Shown here: positions 21,820-34,208 of the stretch, piece after piece
How the letters are laid out: each line of letters opens with the position of its first letter
Numbering within the stretch: position 1 is the first letter of the stretch
Assembly (NCBI GenBank): GCA_021521415.1
Contig: JAIQDT010007336.1
Span: 1-64,000 of the forward strand
Direction: 5' to 3'
From: Bidens hawaiensis
Lineage: Eukaryota; Streptophyta; Magnoliopsida; Asterales; Asteraceae
Length of the DNA stretch: 64,000 nucleotides
The notes under the pieces: generated by a model
Databases searched by the model: none
Seen by the model: the letters and a program-made list of their open reading frames with translations, nothing else
Told to the model about the DNA's origin: nothing
Made by a program: the position numbers and the translations under genes

Positions 21820-23205
21820 TATCCCGATTTTGAAAAGCTCATTCAAATAATGGAAGTAGTTCCACATGTTAAAAGAATCATGGTTTATTAGTAGTTTGTT
21901 CATTACTAGAGCTTCCCGAGCAGTGGAACTAATGAGATGTCTTACTCGCCTGCGTGACCCTCAATGCGAGCTTCTATTGTTTCGCTCATGTCTGGGGGTG
22001 GCTAAGTTGTTTTCGGACTTCGAACATGTCAGCCTATGTTTGTTAAAAAAGATGTCACTGCTTTTTAACAAAGGTCTTCGAGCGGCGATTGAGGATATTG
22101 CGGTATGTGGGGGTCCGTTTTTTTGGTGATTTTCAATGGAGACTGGCTTCTCTCCCTATCCATTTTGGTGGTTTAGGGTTATATTCAGCTAAGGATGTTT
22201 CCACCTATGATTTCGTAGCCTCGAGAACACAATCTTGGAAGTTACAAGACCACATTTTGCGCGATTGTGGTGTTGATGGGTTAGATTCCGATTTTGGGTG
22301 TGCGATGGATTGTTTGCACAACTCTATTTCTGATCTTAATCTTGGCGGGTTCACTAATAAGGACACCGCGCCCCTAAAGCCCAAAATGCTTTGACGAGTG
22401 ACCTTTATAGTAAAACCGTCCGAAGTTTGGGAGAAAAGTTTGGCCTATCTCTAGTCAGAGAGCGGTATTAGAATGTCTTAAGGCTCCTCATGCTCAAGAC
22501 TTTTTGACTGTCACCCCCATCAAAGGGTTACGCCAACACATGTCAGCAGTGGAGTACCGAGCCATTCTTAAATACGTTTAATGATCCCGCTGTTCCCAGT
22601 TGATGAGCCATGCCCGGTCTGCCGTAAAGTTTGTTTAGATAATGTTGGCGAACACGCAGTTCATTACAAAGAACTCCTGGGGTTTAAATATAGACATGAT
22701 TTGGTCAGGGATGTCCTTTGTGATGTGTTAAAACGGGCAGGAATTTCAGCGAGAAAAGAGGCTCCTGTGAATTTCTTGTCGGATCCGAGTGAAGGAAGGT
22801 CTACTCTCTGACCGGCGGACATTCTTGTGTTTGGATGGGCGGGGGGGGGGGGGGGGATGGGGGGGAGCATGCTTGTGTGGTCCTTACTGGGGTGTCCCCT
22901 CTTGTCGGGCTTAGGGACACTGGGTTTGTTGCTAGGAAGGTTGTGCTAAAGGCAAAAGCAGGAAAAACTGCTAAGCACGAGAAGACGTGTGCTGAGAATC
23001 TACATGCATTCATTCATTTTGCTTTTGATACATTTGGGTCCCTTGCCCCCGAGCTTTTACGTTTTTAAAAAGAATTTAACGGGTCGTGCACAGTAACTCA
23101 ACAACACCGAAGAACGATAACTTTATTTTCAGTAGGATCAGTTTTGCCATTCAAAAGGGTGTGGCGACGCAACTTGTTACCCGCTTACCTGCCTCTATAT
23201 TGTAA
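21820..23205 (+). pseudogene. Non-LTR-type reverse transcriptase remnant with RLE-like domain (copy B)
   Basis: A longer copy of the family seen at 14242-15160. It starts further upstream in the protein: ASRAVELMRCL, LRDPQCELLL and LRAAIEDI (21900-22100), then CGGPFFGDFQWRLASLPI and FGGLGLYSAKDV (22105-22200). DLNLGGFTNKDTAP follows, then the CCHC knuckle CPVCRKVCLDNVGEHAVH (22610-22665) and the RLE-like region (22740-22920). Frameshifts occur near 22100, 22390-22580 and 22810, where a TGA follows GRSTL. A G run of about 16 bases (22841-22856) lies inside the endonuclease-like region. The end FAIQKGVATQLVTRLP precedes TAA at 23203-23205. Confidence 0.68.
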
Positions 23206-23955
23206 TTGGATCCTTTTTATCATGAATGCAAGGTGTTATTTTCTTTGTAATTCATAATTTAATTTAATTAACAAAAGGTGTAACTTTTTATCAACCATAG
23301 TTTAATACAAAACTTGTGGGTTTTAGCTTTTGGTTAATTTGTTGCTTTTTAGTAAAAGATAAAAAAGCCATGCAACAAAAGCAATAAGAAAGACCAACTC
23401 AATCAATACACAAACAGAATCAACCACAAATAAAGTTTTAGCCAGTAAATTACACACATTTATTCCATTGATTTCTCACATGATTCATTGATTATTATAG
23501 GTTAACTTTGTAGTTGGTGTAAGATTATTTTAATGTCACTTTTGAAAATAACAAAAGTAACATAGTAAAGGTTGTTAGATTATTTTAAATCACTGGATAT
23601 ATAACACGTGACTTTCCTCTATATGTTATTTTTATAGAGAAAACTCTTAAAATAAATATTTGACAGATCAAAATCCACAAAATAAGTAGACTTTTCAAAT
23701 TCAGAAAATGAACATGTTATTAATACCGAAGAACACGACCTAAAGTACGATTATGAACTCGAACAATTACACAACGAAAACCCAAATTAAATTAGGGCTA
23801 ACATACTTTATTGATTATGAAATGAATAAAAAGATACCGAATTGAAATCAAATTGAATGAACGAACTATACGTCTCAAACGAACCGTAATATATTGTAAC
23901 TACATGTAGGCAGGCAACCAGGCACCACCAAATCAACTTTCAAGAAGTACGTACA

Positions 23956-23986
<31 letters not shown>

Positions 23987-26074
23987 AAAAACAAAAAAAA
24001 AAACAAAGTTCCCCGTAGTGAAGTGCCACTCGTAATACATACCCAAAAACCATCACACCTCACGTAGTACTGAACTCGGGACAAAAATTCCCTCGTTGTA
24101 AACAACTCAGGGGGAATGTTTCGTAGTTAAACAAGTTGTTGGCTAGTAACTCTTATATTAGACTTAGTGAGTAAATTTAGCTAAAGCAATGACATTTTTA
24201 TAACATGTGTTATATTTCTAGCCATGTGCCGTGTTAGAAAAGGCTAATAGTGTCTTTTTATACAATTTAAGATATGAAAATCCTTTTTTGTTAACTAAAA
24301 CTTTCTTAATGACGACTACCAGTTTGAAAAACACTATGTTTGAAATAATAATATATAGTGTAGTAGTAGTAGTAACAACAGTAAGTCACAATTTACATCA
24401 TAGCTAAACAAAGATTCATTGCACGGGTAAACAACATACATCTCTATGATTTCATATGAACTATAACATCACCGGTAAAGGTATGAACTAGCACACATGT
24501 CTAGTACTTCATATGAGATAAAGCATTACATCTAGATTTCATGAACTAATCAACTATATCTATTTCTAGCGTCGTGCTAGTCATCCTCAATTCGGAAATT
24601 TTCTTAAGGTATCGTGTCTCATATGCATTTTACATTTCATATGAAGTAAACACCATCTCTAAACTGTAATACATATGTACCAAAACACCATGCCTAAGCC
24701 TAACACATAACTAAAAAATGGGTATGAAGACGTCATAGAGACCGCATCTTTCATTTCTCTTCACTCAAACAAGGTGCTCTTTACTGCTAACCACCTTACT
24801 TGTATCCTATGCAACAAATTCAAAGGAGGGGGGGGGGGTGGGGGGGTTAAATGCGTGGAGAATCTTATGCATGGGAAATTTTCTGCGGCAAAAGGGCATA
24901 AGGGAGTGGAGGCTACCGCTAGCATGTCTTCCACCTCAACATGTTAGAGCGGTATTGCATGGTCCATACCTATAGTCTCAGGGTCTAAGTGTATGAAGAC
25001 TTGGGCTAATCAAACAAATCATCATCCAAGTGTTACACTAGCAAAGGGTAGTGTTTCATTATTTGTCATTTTTTTAAACTATTTCTAGGGAAGCTTCTAC
25101 TGACTCATGTCTTTGTGTATATCAATAATTACATTCCCATCTCTTTCTACACTATTATGTATAATGAATTAATAATCAAACAATATCATTATCATGATTG
25201 TGTTAATTTGAAATTTTCAAAGTTTTCCAACTCCACCAAACATAAAGTATGACTTTAAAATTGGAAAATGGCGAAACGTGAACCACATGACATGCCTAAA
25301 AATGATGTTTAGATTCAGGAGATTGATGATATAAAATATTAATTCTTAGATATGGACAGGCAAATTGATGAATATTCCGAAATGCTTTATATAATTCTCT
25401 TTGAAATAAAAATATATATAGTCAAAGATTACATACAAAGAATGTTTTGTATTTGTTATTAAACATGTTAATACATAACACCTGTTACGTTGTTATACCA
25501 TCTCTTTAACATATGATCCACTTTTATAGATATGCCAATAGTTAATTACATTTATAGCCAAGATGTACTTACGTGCGTATTCTCCTATATATAACTCACA
25601 TATCCCACTTTATTCCATAAAACACTTAAAAGATCTTGTTACATGCAAAAACTTTCTCGTATAACACCTTTCTTTCATGTATCGTACAATGCTATAAAAA
25701 TCATGTTGTACGCAAAAACTTTCTTGCATATCACCTTTCTTTTATGTAAACAAATCGTACGTACAAAATGCTCACTGATCATTTTCATAAACACGCAAAC
25801 CATACTTGCATGGTGATCATTGTGTTCGGATATGTGGCTATTCGTATTCTTATATAATGCAAGAAGTTTGTAAACCAATTTCATGAATGATCATTTAAAC
25901 GCATATTGACAAAGAGATCAATATGAATTAGTACTATCATCGATTATGATATATCCATTGGTGATATGCCAGTAAAGATACCAACAATTGGGATAAAAGT
26001 TTTTACGACATCCGGTTGTTGGTAAATAATTAAATTGAAAATGATTAATCTTAAGAGGTAGCAAATTCTGATAA
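23206..26074. other. AT-rich intergenic DNA, no gene seen
   Basis: Contains homopolymer tracts: C then A runs at 23955-24004, and G runs at 24829-24849. There is an imperfect duplication of about 40 bp at 25643-25683 and 25708-25747 (CAAAAACTTTCT and CACCTTTCTTTYATGTA). No protein-like ORF. Confidence 0.45.
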
Positions 26075-27120
26075 GCCATTCATGTATTGATGTGTCATTG
26101 TGGGTATTAAGACTCATTATAGCTTATAATAGACCTCAATATGTCATAGTAGGTCTTAAATGACTAAATTGGGTTCTAATAAGTAATATAATTTGGTCAC
26201 AATGACTTATAATGGTCATTCATATCTTAACTTTCATATTGGGTTGTAATGAGTAATATAATTTGTCATAAATTATAGTGAGTTATACATGTAATGTAGC
26301 ATACTGGATCCTAAGAATCAATGTTATAACTCTAAATGAGCATCAGTAGGTCATAATAGGTCTTACAATGACTAGATTGGGTTGGAAGAAGTAATATTAG
26401 GTCGCGTCAAGTTATAATGAGTCATTTATATCTTATTATGTCATATTGAGTCTTAAGAATGGTGAGAGCTTTTCAATGTGGGGCATATTGTACCTTATTA
26501 GGTGAATAACTGAATATAGGTCTCATTGGGTTTTATATGGTCTTAATTAGACGTATGAGGTGCAGTGAGTTATATAAGGTCATATCGTGCCTTATTGACA
26601 ACCATGTATAGTTGTGACAGGTCATTGTTGGCCAAGTACGCTTTTGGTTAATCCGATTTACAAAGTATAATTGTGAATGGATATTGTTCATCACGCTTAA
26701 CCTACATTGACCAAGTACGATTATGATTGACCAAAATTGACCAACTATAGTTGTGATCGACCTATGTTAACCAAGTATAGCTGTGACACCAAGTTCGGTA
26801 GTGAGTGACCAAGATTGAAACACATGGTTCTGACACGTGTATAGTGTATTATATGGCATATTGGGTCTTAAAATTCGCTCTAACTACTAATGAACTTGAT
26901 GGGTCTAAATAGATCCTGTTGTGTCTTAAGGGACTTATATAGTTGTAATGACTCATAGTAGGAGAACATAATAATCGGTCTTCTTACCTTAGACATTAGA
27001 TTTTAAAGTGTCATTATAGCTTTTAATAGGTTTGATGGGCCTTAACATGTTATATTAGGCCTTAAAGTGCTACATCGAGTTGTGATGACTCATATTATGT
27101 CGGATGGGCCATACGCATAC
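26075..27120. repeat. Degenerate tandem-repeat region
   Basis: Phrases such as GGTCTTAAATGACTA, TTGGGTTCTAATAAGTAATA, GGTCATAATAGGTCTTA and GTCATATTGAGTCTTAAG recur with variation through this stretch. Between 26630 and 26815 a shorter motif (TTGACCAAGTACGATTATGA and variants) recurs about six times at 30-45 bp spacing. It looks like an old, diverged satellite or minisatellite. The period and copy number need a self-alignment. Confidence 0.55.
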
Positions 27121-28216
27121 CACAAATATACTACTATTTCAATTTGGCCAAGTATGCTTCAATTATGTATCAACGAATGGACAAGATTAAAAATTTATTT
27201 TCCATTCTTTTTCGTTCTTTTGTTTGATTAAAGAAAATGAAAGAAGTTAAATATTGTATAGACATTTGTCATGAATCTATCCGTAGGTGAATATCAACAA
27301 AGCACTAAAGAATGTTATAAGTTAGAGTTTTGTTTTTGTATTTGGGATTTTGGTATTAGCAACCATCACCAATAGCCGTTTAAAAGTTACATTTTTTCTT
27401 CATGATTTTGTTTGATTTAGCAACATCTGTCTTTGATCAGAGAAGAATCATCGAGGATGCTTACGAATTTTGTTTTTAATTTTATTTGATTCATCACGGA
27501 ATTTCTTATGAGCAAAGGTATATAAATGTTTCATGAAGCATCACCTCAAAACACTAGGCCCAACAAAGTACCATATACAAGGATACATGTCGTGTCAACT
27601 AATGTACACTCGTCAAATCTCAATCAGATGATACCGTCGACGTGTAAACCGGCCTTTCAAACTCTCCAAGGGCTAGTGAAACCAACATATACGTTGACTC
27701 CCTAAACCTTTTTATCCAAAACATAAGTGTATAACGACCCCACAGCAAGAAGGCATATTCATGTATGTTGGTTTAGTGGCTAAGTGTTTGGTGGCAATAA
27801 TTGAGATGCATGGACGGTGGAATCTCAAGTTCTCAACTTACACACTAATACATTATACATACCACATGCTTATGCTTATTGCAGGTGACAGGCTCGTGAC
27901 CTTGACCTTTCTTTCAATAATTCAAAATTTAACTATTAGGACGCAAAAAGTCAAAAAGACATGGTCAACTCCCTCCACTCAAAATAGTTTAGATACCATT
28001 TTAGGGTTTCTCATTAAGAGGATCTTAAAGATTCGTTATTATCTTGATTGGGGATACTTTATATTGTGATACTAACTATTTGTAAAAGATAATTGTAATA
28101 AAATATCATAATTTCAATTTATTATTAATATTATAATAAGTGAATAACTGTTTAAAGTACTATGTATAATTGATTAAAATAGGAATATTTATATCAATTT
28201 TGACTCATTGGTCGAT
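27121..28216. other. AT-rich intergenic DNA, no gene seen
   Basis: The 102-codon ORF at 27761-28069 shows no recognisable motif, and I do not consider it a gene. Nothing else supported. Confidence 0.45.
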
Positions 28217-28413
28217 GATAATCCCAATTTAAGAAATATTTTCTAGCAGTCCTGACTTTTAATATATTTTCCTTCAGCGCACAATCTTATACGTATTTTC
28301 CATATCATCAAAAAGCTAACCTGATGATTTTTCAGTTTACATGAGATTGTTAGAGGACAATAAGTTGAAAGTTTGGACTATCAGAAAATATTTCTTAAGT
28401 TGGACTTAGCGCT
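28217..28413. mobile_element. Fold-back MITE-like inverted repeat, about 195 bp
   Basis: AATTTAAGAAATATTTTCTA followed by GCAGTCC on the left is matched in inverted orientation by GGACTATCAGAAAATATTTC on the right. Weaker similarity continues inward for about 80 bp on each arm. Superfamily not assignable and no clear target duplication. Confidence 0.55.
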
Positions 28414-30480
28414 GACAAATAGGTAATATCCCAATTGGGATTGAGTTTGCAAACACCTTATTGGCTTATTGGCTTTTTCAAAAAGCTAGCAAGTTAAATG
28501 GTGTTTGACAAATCATAAAAATTTCTTTTATTTTAGCTTTTTGAAAGAGTTAAAAAGTAGTTTTCTAAAAGATCCAAATCCTAGTTTTTCAAAATAGTTT
28601 TTTGAAAAAACTAATAAGTCAATAAAGTGTTTTCAAAAACACAATCCCAAACATGCTCAAAATATGGCATGCTTTTAATTTTGTATTACTAAGTTTATTG
28701 ATAATAAATACATTTACATAATTGTATACATGTTGCACTTGTATACAATAGTGTTAAGAGTTAATTGGTGGTCCAGTGAAAAAATTTAGTCTTTAAAACA
28801 GCAAAGTCTCCAAACTAAAGAGATTTGAAGAAAAGGCACTACTGTATATATCTATGACCATATAATAATAATTTCCTGGGTGTTAGTTGGATGCTTTCTA
28901 TGTATATAATTTGTTACACATAACATTAGTTTCTTGTTACACATATGCATTTGTTACGTTTAACTATTAAGTAACTAAGATTTAATTTTAATAAAGTTTT
29001 TAAAATTACTTTTTAATATGTTAGTTGTATATATATCTTTTAGTTAAAACACTCTTAATTAGTGTGTGCAATTATGTTGTATTGAATTAGGGTTCCAAAG
29101 AGAGGTTGTATACCAACCACATTTACATACACTATCCTTTAACTATGACAAATTATAGTTTGGGGCGTACACAAAAGATGCTTCAATTTGGACAACATGC
29201 ATAATGTATGTACGTATAATCAATGTTTTAAAAACCTGTACGAGTAAAATAACGGTTTTTAAAAAATCGCATACAACTGAATAGCTTTAAGTTGAAATAG
29301 GGTTTCAAAGTTGCAACTTTTTTATGACCAACGACTAAATCAACATCGGTATAAAGTAACTAGGAATCTAATATTCGTGTGTTGCCGGAGAGGCTGAGAG
29401 TAAGACACTAGACTTAAGAAAATACAATAGTTTAAACTAAATACTTAAATATTATAATAATAGTGTCCACGTAGGTGTAAATGATTTGGATAAATGTTGG
29501 CTTACATCAGTAATTTTTAATTTAGTTACTATACATTTATGCAAGATTAGTTCTTTCACCTCAAGCTCTCCAGCAAAAGTGTCAAGAAAAACGAGGTTAA
29601 GAAATGTTGTCTACAATTAGTTCTTAGAATCTATAAGTAACATCTTTCCTAAAATAGCTTCCTTGCATTTTATGGTCTAAAAAAATTTAAAAAAACACAC
29701 CATGGTCTCTTTTAAAGGGAATTTTTAGAAATTTGTCAATAATACGATAACTAAAAAGTTACGTATGACAGTTAAGAAAAATAGCGTAACCACTAAGATT
29801 CTGTATTAGTTGATGGCAACCGTCTTGTGAGTGAGCTAAATGAAACCATGACTTTAGGCTTTCAGTTTTATAGAGTCTCCATCTTAAATATGAGTTATGT
29901 ATTATGAGATTTTGAAAGTAAGTCCTTCTAGAATTAGTAACTCAACGATGGACCACAAGCTAAGAAAGTTTGTTTCATATCTATTATCACTGCATATCAT
30001 CCACATTTTATAATTCTTGTACACTATGTAGCGCTATGCACATAAAAAAAAAGAAACAAACCTCAATATTTAATTAGTTATAGACCTCTGAGGACATTGA
30101 GCCAGTCCTTGTGACGACTCGTGGTTTCTTGATTATGAAAAAAAAAATATACGTGACAAGTAAATTATTGCAATAGTTTAGAATTACTTGAGTTGGTGAC
30201 AACTCGCGGTCTTCTTATCATGAAATGTCGCGAAAAGCTTCAAATTCAATGGAGCGAAAATTATGTTTTTCTTTCTCTTATTTGTAAAGAATGCATCCTC
30301 GAGTCATAGGAGTATATTTATGAGTTGATGTTTTGTTCGGCTCAAGACACCATGTCTTTTTAAAGTTTTCTCACCCATCACAATGAGTTTTATTATCTGT
30401 AAATTTTTAATACCTTACAGAGTGAGCACATGATTTAAATTTTAAACCACTAACTTCATTGTTGTCGCATTTTGTGGTCA
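28414..30480. other. AT-rich intergenic DNA, no gene seen
   Basis: No ORF, repeat array or RNA gene recognised. Confidence 0.45.
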
Positions 30481-30483
30481 TTA

Positions 30484-31718
30484 GACTATACGTTATGGGG
30501 CGGGGTTGGCTGAGGTGGTGTGGGGCGATGGGCGCGGAACACCGCACTGGGGCGCGTTGATTCCTTGGGCGCCGTTAATCCCATCGTTCAAACGGCCGCC
30601 GCGCTTGGAGTGTTTTGGTGGGTCCCCCCCCAACGTTCATTTTGAACGGCTAGTTTTTTTTTAAAAAAAAAGAAACTAATTATTTTATTTATAAATACTA
30701 ACTCATTTTATCATTCTATACTCAAACAAATACCAAATACTATCAAATTTCAAAACAAAAAACTCTCAACGCTCTACCATGAATCCTTTCTCAAATTTCA
30801 CAGGCTCGAGCTCAAACCGAACCCAAACTAGAACATGAGCTCGAGCTCAAACCCTAACCAAAACCCGAACACCAACCCAAACCCGTGGGATCCGTCTCAA
30901 AGGCGGTGGGCTAGTTTACTCGCAAACAATGACCCTACAAACCCTTACATTGCCAACCAGCATGTACCCGCAATGCCTCCAATCGATATGTTTTATCGAA
31001 TGCCAATGCCGTTTATGCCTCCGCCACCCCAAACCCAAACACCCGAAACCCAAGTTGGGGAAACCCAAATTCCCGAAACCCAAGTCGACGAACCCCAAGT
31101 TCGTCGCAAGCGAAGCCATAAAAAGAAGGCCGTTGCCGATCAAACACCAACCGAATTGTACGACAGGAAGAAGTGGGAAGACGATGAGGAAGCGGCGTTG
31201 GCGCAAGCGTGGATCGACTCATCCGAAGACTCGGTGTTAGGTGACGGTAAACGCACCGCGAGGAAAAAAAACACTCGAAAGAGGAACTCAAGATAATACA
31301 CGAAGAAAGAAAAGCGATGCATGCGGAATACAAAGTCATGCATGAAGAAAGAAGGCTAAATCGGAACGACAACGAGAGAAGGACTTCAAGCTCCTTGTAA
31401 AGGATCTCTCGCATCTAGATTTGGCAACGCGGGCGTTTTTGGAGAAAAAAGAAAGAAAGGATAATGGCAAAATACGCAAACGAGGACTCGGACGCCGAAA
31501 ATTAGTTGTTTTTTTTTTCTATTTGTATGTTTTTTTTATGTATTTTAGTTTAATTAAGTTTGATTTTTATTATTTAGTTTGTTATATTAAGTTTGTTAGT
31601 TTTATTAAATTAAAAAAGAAAAAAAAATAAGGGGCTTCGAAGCCCCGTCACCATTGAGGGGCATCTTTGGGGTGGGGCTTTAAAGCCCCCAGTGCACACG
31701 TGGCGCTGACATGGACAA
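30484..31718 (+). mobile_element. PIF/Harbinger-type remnant 1 (Myb-like ORF, no transposase)
   Basis: The left end follows a TTA trinucleotide (30481-30483) and begins GACTATACGTTATGG, followed by a GC-rich subterminal region. The single coding region (30835-31505) is of the Myb/SANT type that accompanies PIF/Harbinger transposases. The 3' part, with GGGGCTTTAAAGCCCC (31674-31689) and CACGTGGCGCTGACATG, aligns with the end of the second Harbinger-type element at 33948-34080 on the other strand. The right terminus is missing, since sequence changes at about 31718 into a Mutator-like TIR. No transposase is present, so the element is non-autonomous. Confidence 0.65.
30835..31505 (+). pseudogene. 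Harbinger-associated Myb-like protein, core domain deleted
   Basis: The 153-aa ORF starts with an Asn/Pro-rich tail (NPNQNPNTNPNPWDPSQRRW). It then has a PQTQTPE-type repeat and a basic patch VRRKRSHKKK, and reaches the start of the Myb/SANT region (WEDDEEAALAQAWIDSSED). The helix-turn-helix body is missing. The sequence jumps to the C-terminal coiled coil, which continues in other frames as HEERKAMHAEYKVMHEE, REKDFKLLVKDLSHLD and a terminal NEDSDAEN before TAG at 31503. Comparison with element 2 shows that the central DNA-binding part has been deleted and frameshifts follow. Proteins of this type are thought to assist transposase binding to element ends. Confidence 0.65.
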
Positions 31719-33136
31719 GGGCACAATGTAAGTATCATTAAATTGAGTGATATGTGCCATCAAACTTTTCCAACGGGTTCTTTTGTGCCCCTCTTCCAAT
31801 TTTCCATCACATTTATCAATTTCAGCAAGTGTAATTTTGTAATTACATACGTAGAATTAATAATATTAATTATAATAAGCAAAAAATTATGATTTGTGAC
31901 CCTGTGCTTTATGGATGGGAGCAAATCACCACCCCCACCGGCCCCAAATCACTCATGTCTTTCTGGCCCCAAATCACCATCGACGTCGGCGATTTTCTGG
32001 CCCCAAATTACGACCACAATCACCCTAGCACCACCACCGCACTACCCAAGTCAACACCCGATCTACCCAAGTCAGCAACAGTCGAATCTTTGAGCACCAC
32101 TGATCCCCACCGTTTCGTTATAGTTAATCGCTAATTTTCCCGATTAATCATTATAGTTTAATCGCTAATTTGGTCTCATTTGGCTAAAAAACAAGTTTTT
32201 ATAAGTTTCGATTGAAGTTTTGGTATAATATGGTTAAGAAGTTAAAAAAAATCGGGTTGAAGTTTTGGTATTATTTGGTTAAAATTTTTTAAAAACCCTA
32301 GTTTCGTCTTGAATTTTTGGTCTTATTTGGTTAAAAGGTTTTTTAAGCGATTTTATAAGTTTCGGGTTTGAAATTTTGATATACTTTGGTTAAAAACTTT
32401 AAAAAAAACCTAGTTTCAGTTGAATTTTTTGTCTCATTTGATTCAAAAATATAAAAAGAAAACAAGTTTTTATAAGTTCCGGATTATAATTTTATAATTT
32501 GGTTAAAAACTTAAAAAAAACTAGTTTCGGGTTGAAGTTTTTGATCATTTGGTTAAAAAGGTAAAAAAAATAGATAAATAAAACAAGTTTTTATAAGTTC
32601 TGGGTTGAAGTTTTGGTCTCATTTGGTTCAAAAGTTTTTTTTTAAAAGAAAGTTTTTATAAGTTTTGAGTTAAAGTTTTTATATAATTTGATTAAAAACT
32701 TAAATAAAATTAGTTTCGGTGTCTATTTTGGTTAAAAAGTTTAAAAAAATGGGTTGAATTTTAGGTATAATTTAGTTAAAACGTAAAAAACTAAAATTAA
32801 AAAATAAATAAATAAATAAACCAAAGTTTTATAAGTTTTGGGTTGAAGATTTAGTATAGTTTTGTTAAAAATTAATAAGTTTTTATAAAAATTTTATAAA
32901 TATTTGTGGGGCAAAATTGATGTTTCTATAGAGGTTTAAATTTAAAAAGAATTAGTCAAAGGGGCATAAACTAAAACCTATAGTACAAGGGTGCGAAGTG
33001 AGTGTCAGAAAGGGATATCATAGTTATTTCATGGTTCTGTTGGACAGAAAACTAACAGAGTGGCACATAAGAATCCGCTGGAAAAGTTCGACGGCACATA
33101 TAAGCCAATTTGAGAATGGGACCTGCATTGTGCCCC
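31719..33136. mobile_element. Non-autonomous Mutator-like element with about 80-bp terminal inverted repeats
   Basis: The left end GGGCACAATGTAAG and the right end, in reverse complement GGGGCACAATGCAGG, open two arms of about 80 bp. The arms stay alignable through ATATGTGCCRTC and AACTTTTCCARCGG to TGTGCCMCTCT, about 80% by eye. No transposase is encoded. A Pro/Thr-rich ORF at 31889-32134 with a repeated GGCCCCAAATCAC could be captured or random sequence. Most of the interior is an AT-rich tandem array. It sits at the broken 3' end of Harbinger remnant 1. No matching 9-bp duplication was found. Confidence 0.65.
32185..32890. repeat. AT-rich degenerate tandem repeats inside the Mutator-like element
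   Basis: At least seven variants of a unit of roughly 80-100 bp recur. Core phrases are AAACAAGTTTTTATAAGTTT, GGGTTGAAGTTTTGGTATAA and TTTGGTTAAAAACTTAAAAA. Unit length varies through indels. Confidence 0.75.
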
Positions 33137-33947
33137 TGCCGATATCAAGGGCACAAATCATAATTTTCTCATTATCGTATAAAAACTAGACACGTTCGTT
33201 ACGTATTAGTTTATTAATCCAATACAGTTAAATCAAATAATCTAAGTGAGAATTTTGATGACCTAGCATGATCCGACAAATGTTGCTTATTTTAGTGCTA
33301 TTGAATTAACTTGTTGATCCAAAGATAATGTTTAGAAATTAAATAAGTTAGGTGATGTGGGAGTGTGGGCTCGTCTTAATTCTAATTGTTATTTGAGCTT
33401 TATAATAACACTGGTTTTTTATTTTAGCACTTGGGCTTAGATGTTATGTTAATTCGGCTTAGATGTTATGAATCGATGATTTATAGATGTTGATGGTTAT
33501 TATTTTGTGAAAGGGATTTTCCCTTTTTTTTGGTCTCTCGATCGATCACAACAGAAGGGAACATAGGGCTGCAAGATTTTCTCTGCTTCATCAATATACA
33601 TGACAACCAAAATCAGAATTCAAATTCATGAGCAAAATTTTATATTTTATCTGATAAATCATTTGCGGAGTTCAGAAAAGAGACGATGATCGACATGAAG
33701 TGATCCATGAAAAGAGCATGAAGCCAGCAACCGAAGATGTAGATTGTGTAACTAGGGTTTGCGATAAACAAGTGATGGCGGCTTTCGGAGCTTTGGGTAA
33801 CCGAAGAGTGGGTGTTATTACATAGAAGATTATGTTGAAATCAATTAATCTGGTATATAAGATTAGAAAATGTCATTCTCTAGGAATCAAAATTGGTTTA
33901 CGAAATTGATATTCACATCAAACATATAAGTATCAAAATAACTATTA
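33137..33947. other. Spacer between transposon remnants
   Basis: No gene supported. The expected missing terminus of Harbinger remnant 1 is not recognisable here. Confidence 0.4.
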
Positions 33948-34208
33948 GACTGTTCCCTTTGATGGGAAGGTTTTAAAGACCCTCCACAGTGTTATGTCAT
34001 CGTCACGTGGACACTTAGGGCTTTAAAGCCCCAAGCTATGATGCCCTTCTATGGTTCGAAGCCCGAGGGACATTAAAGCTTTTATTTATTTATTTATTAA
34101 CATACACAATAGCATATAAACCAAATAATAATATATAATACTAACATTAAAATTTAAATTAAAATAAAAAACAATGAAAACATAAAACTTAAATTAACCA
34201 AAATATAA

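Noticed and set aside
22841..24849. Long G, C and A homopolymers (22841-22856, 23955-24004, 24829-24849)
   Set aside because: Simple-sequence tracts with no structure around them. Lengths may be sequencing artefacts.
27761..28069. 102-codon ORF in intergenic DNA
   Set aside because: No recognisable domain, no supporting splice or promoter context.
31889..32134. Pro/Thr-rich 81-codon ORF in the Mutator-like element
   Set aside because: Could be a captured exon, but no parent gene is recognisable. Kept only as an observation, not as a gene.
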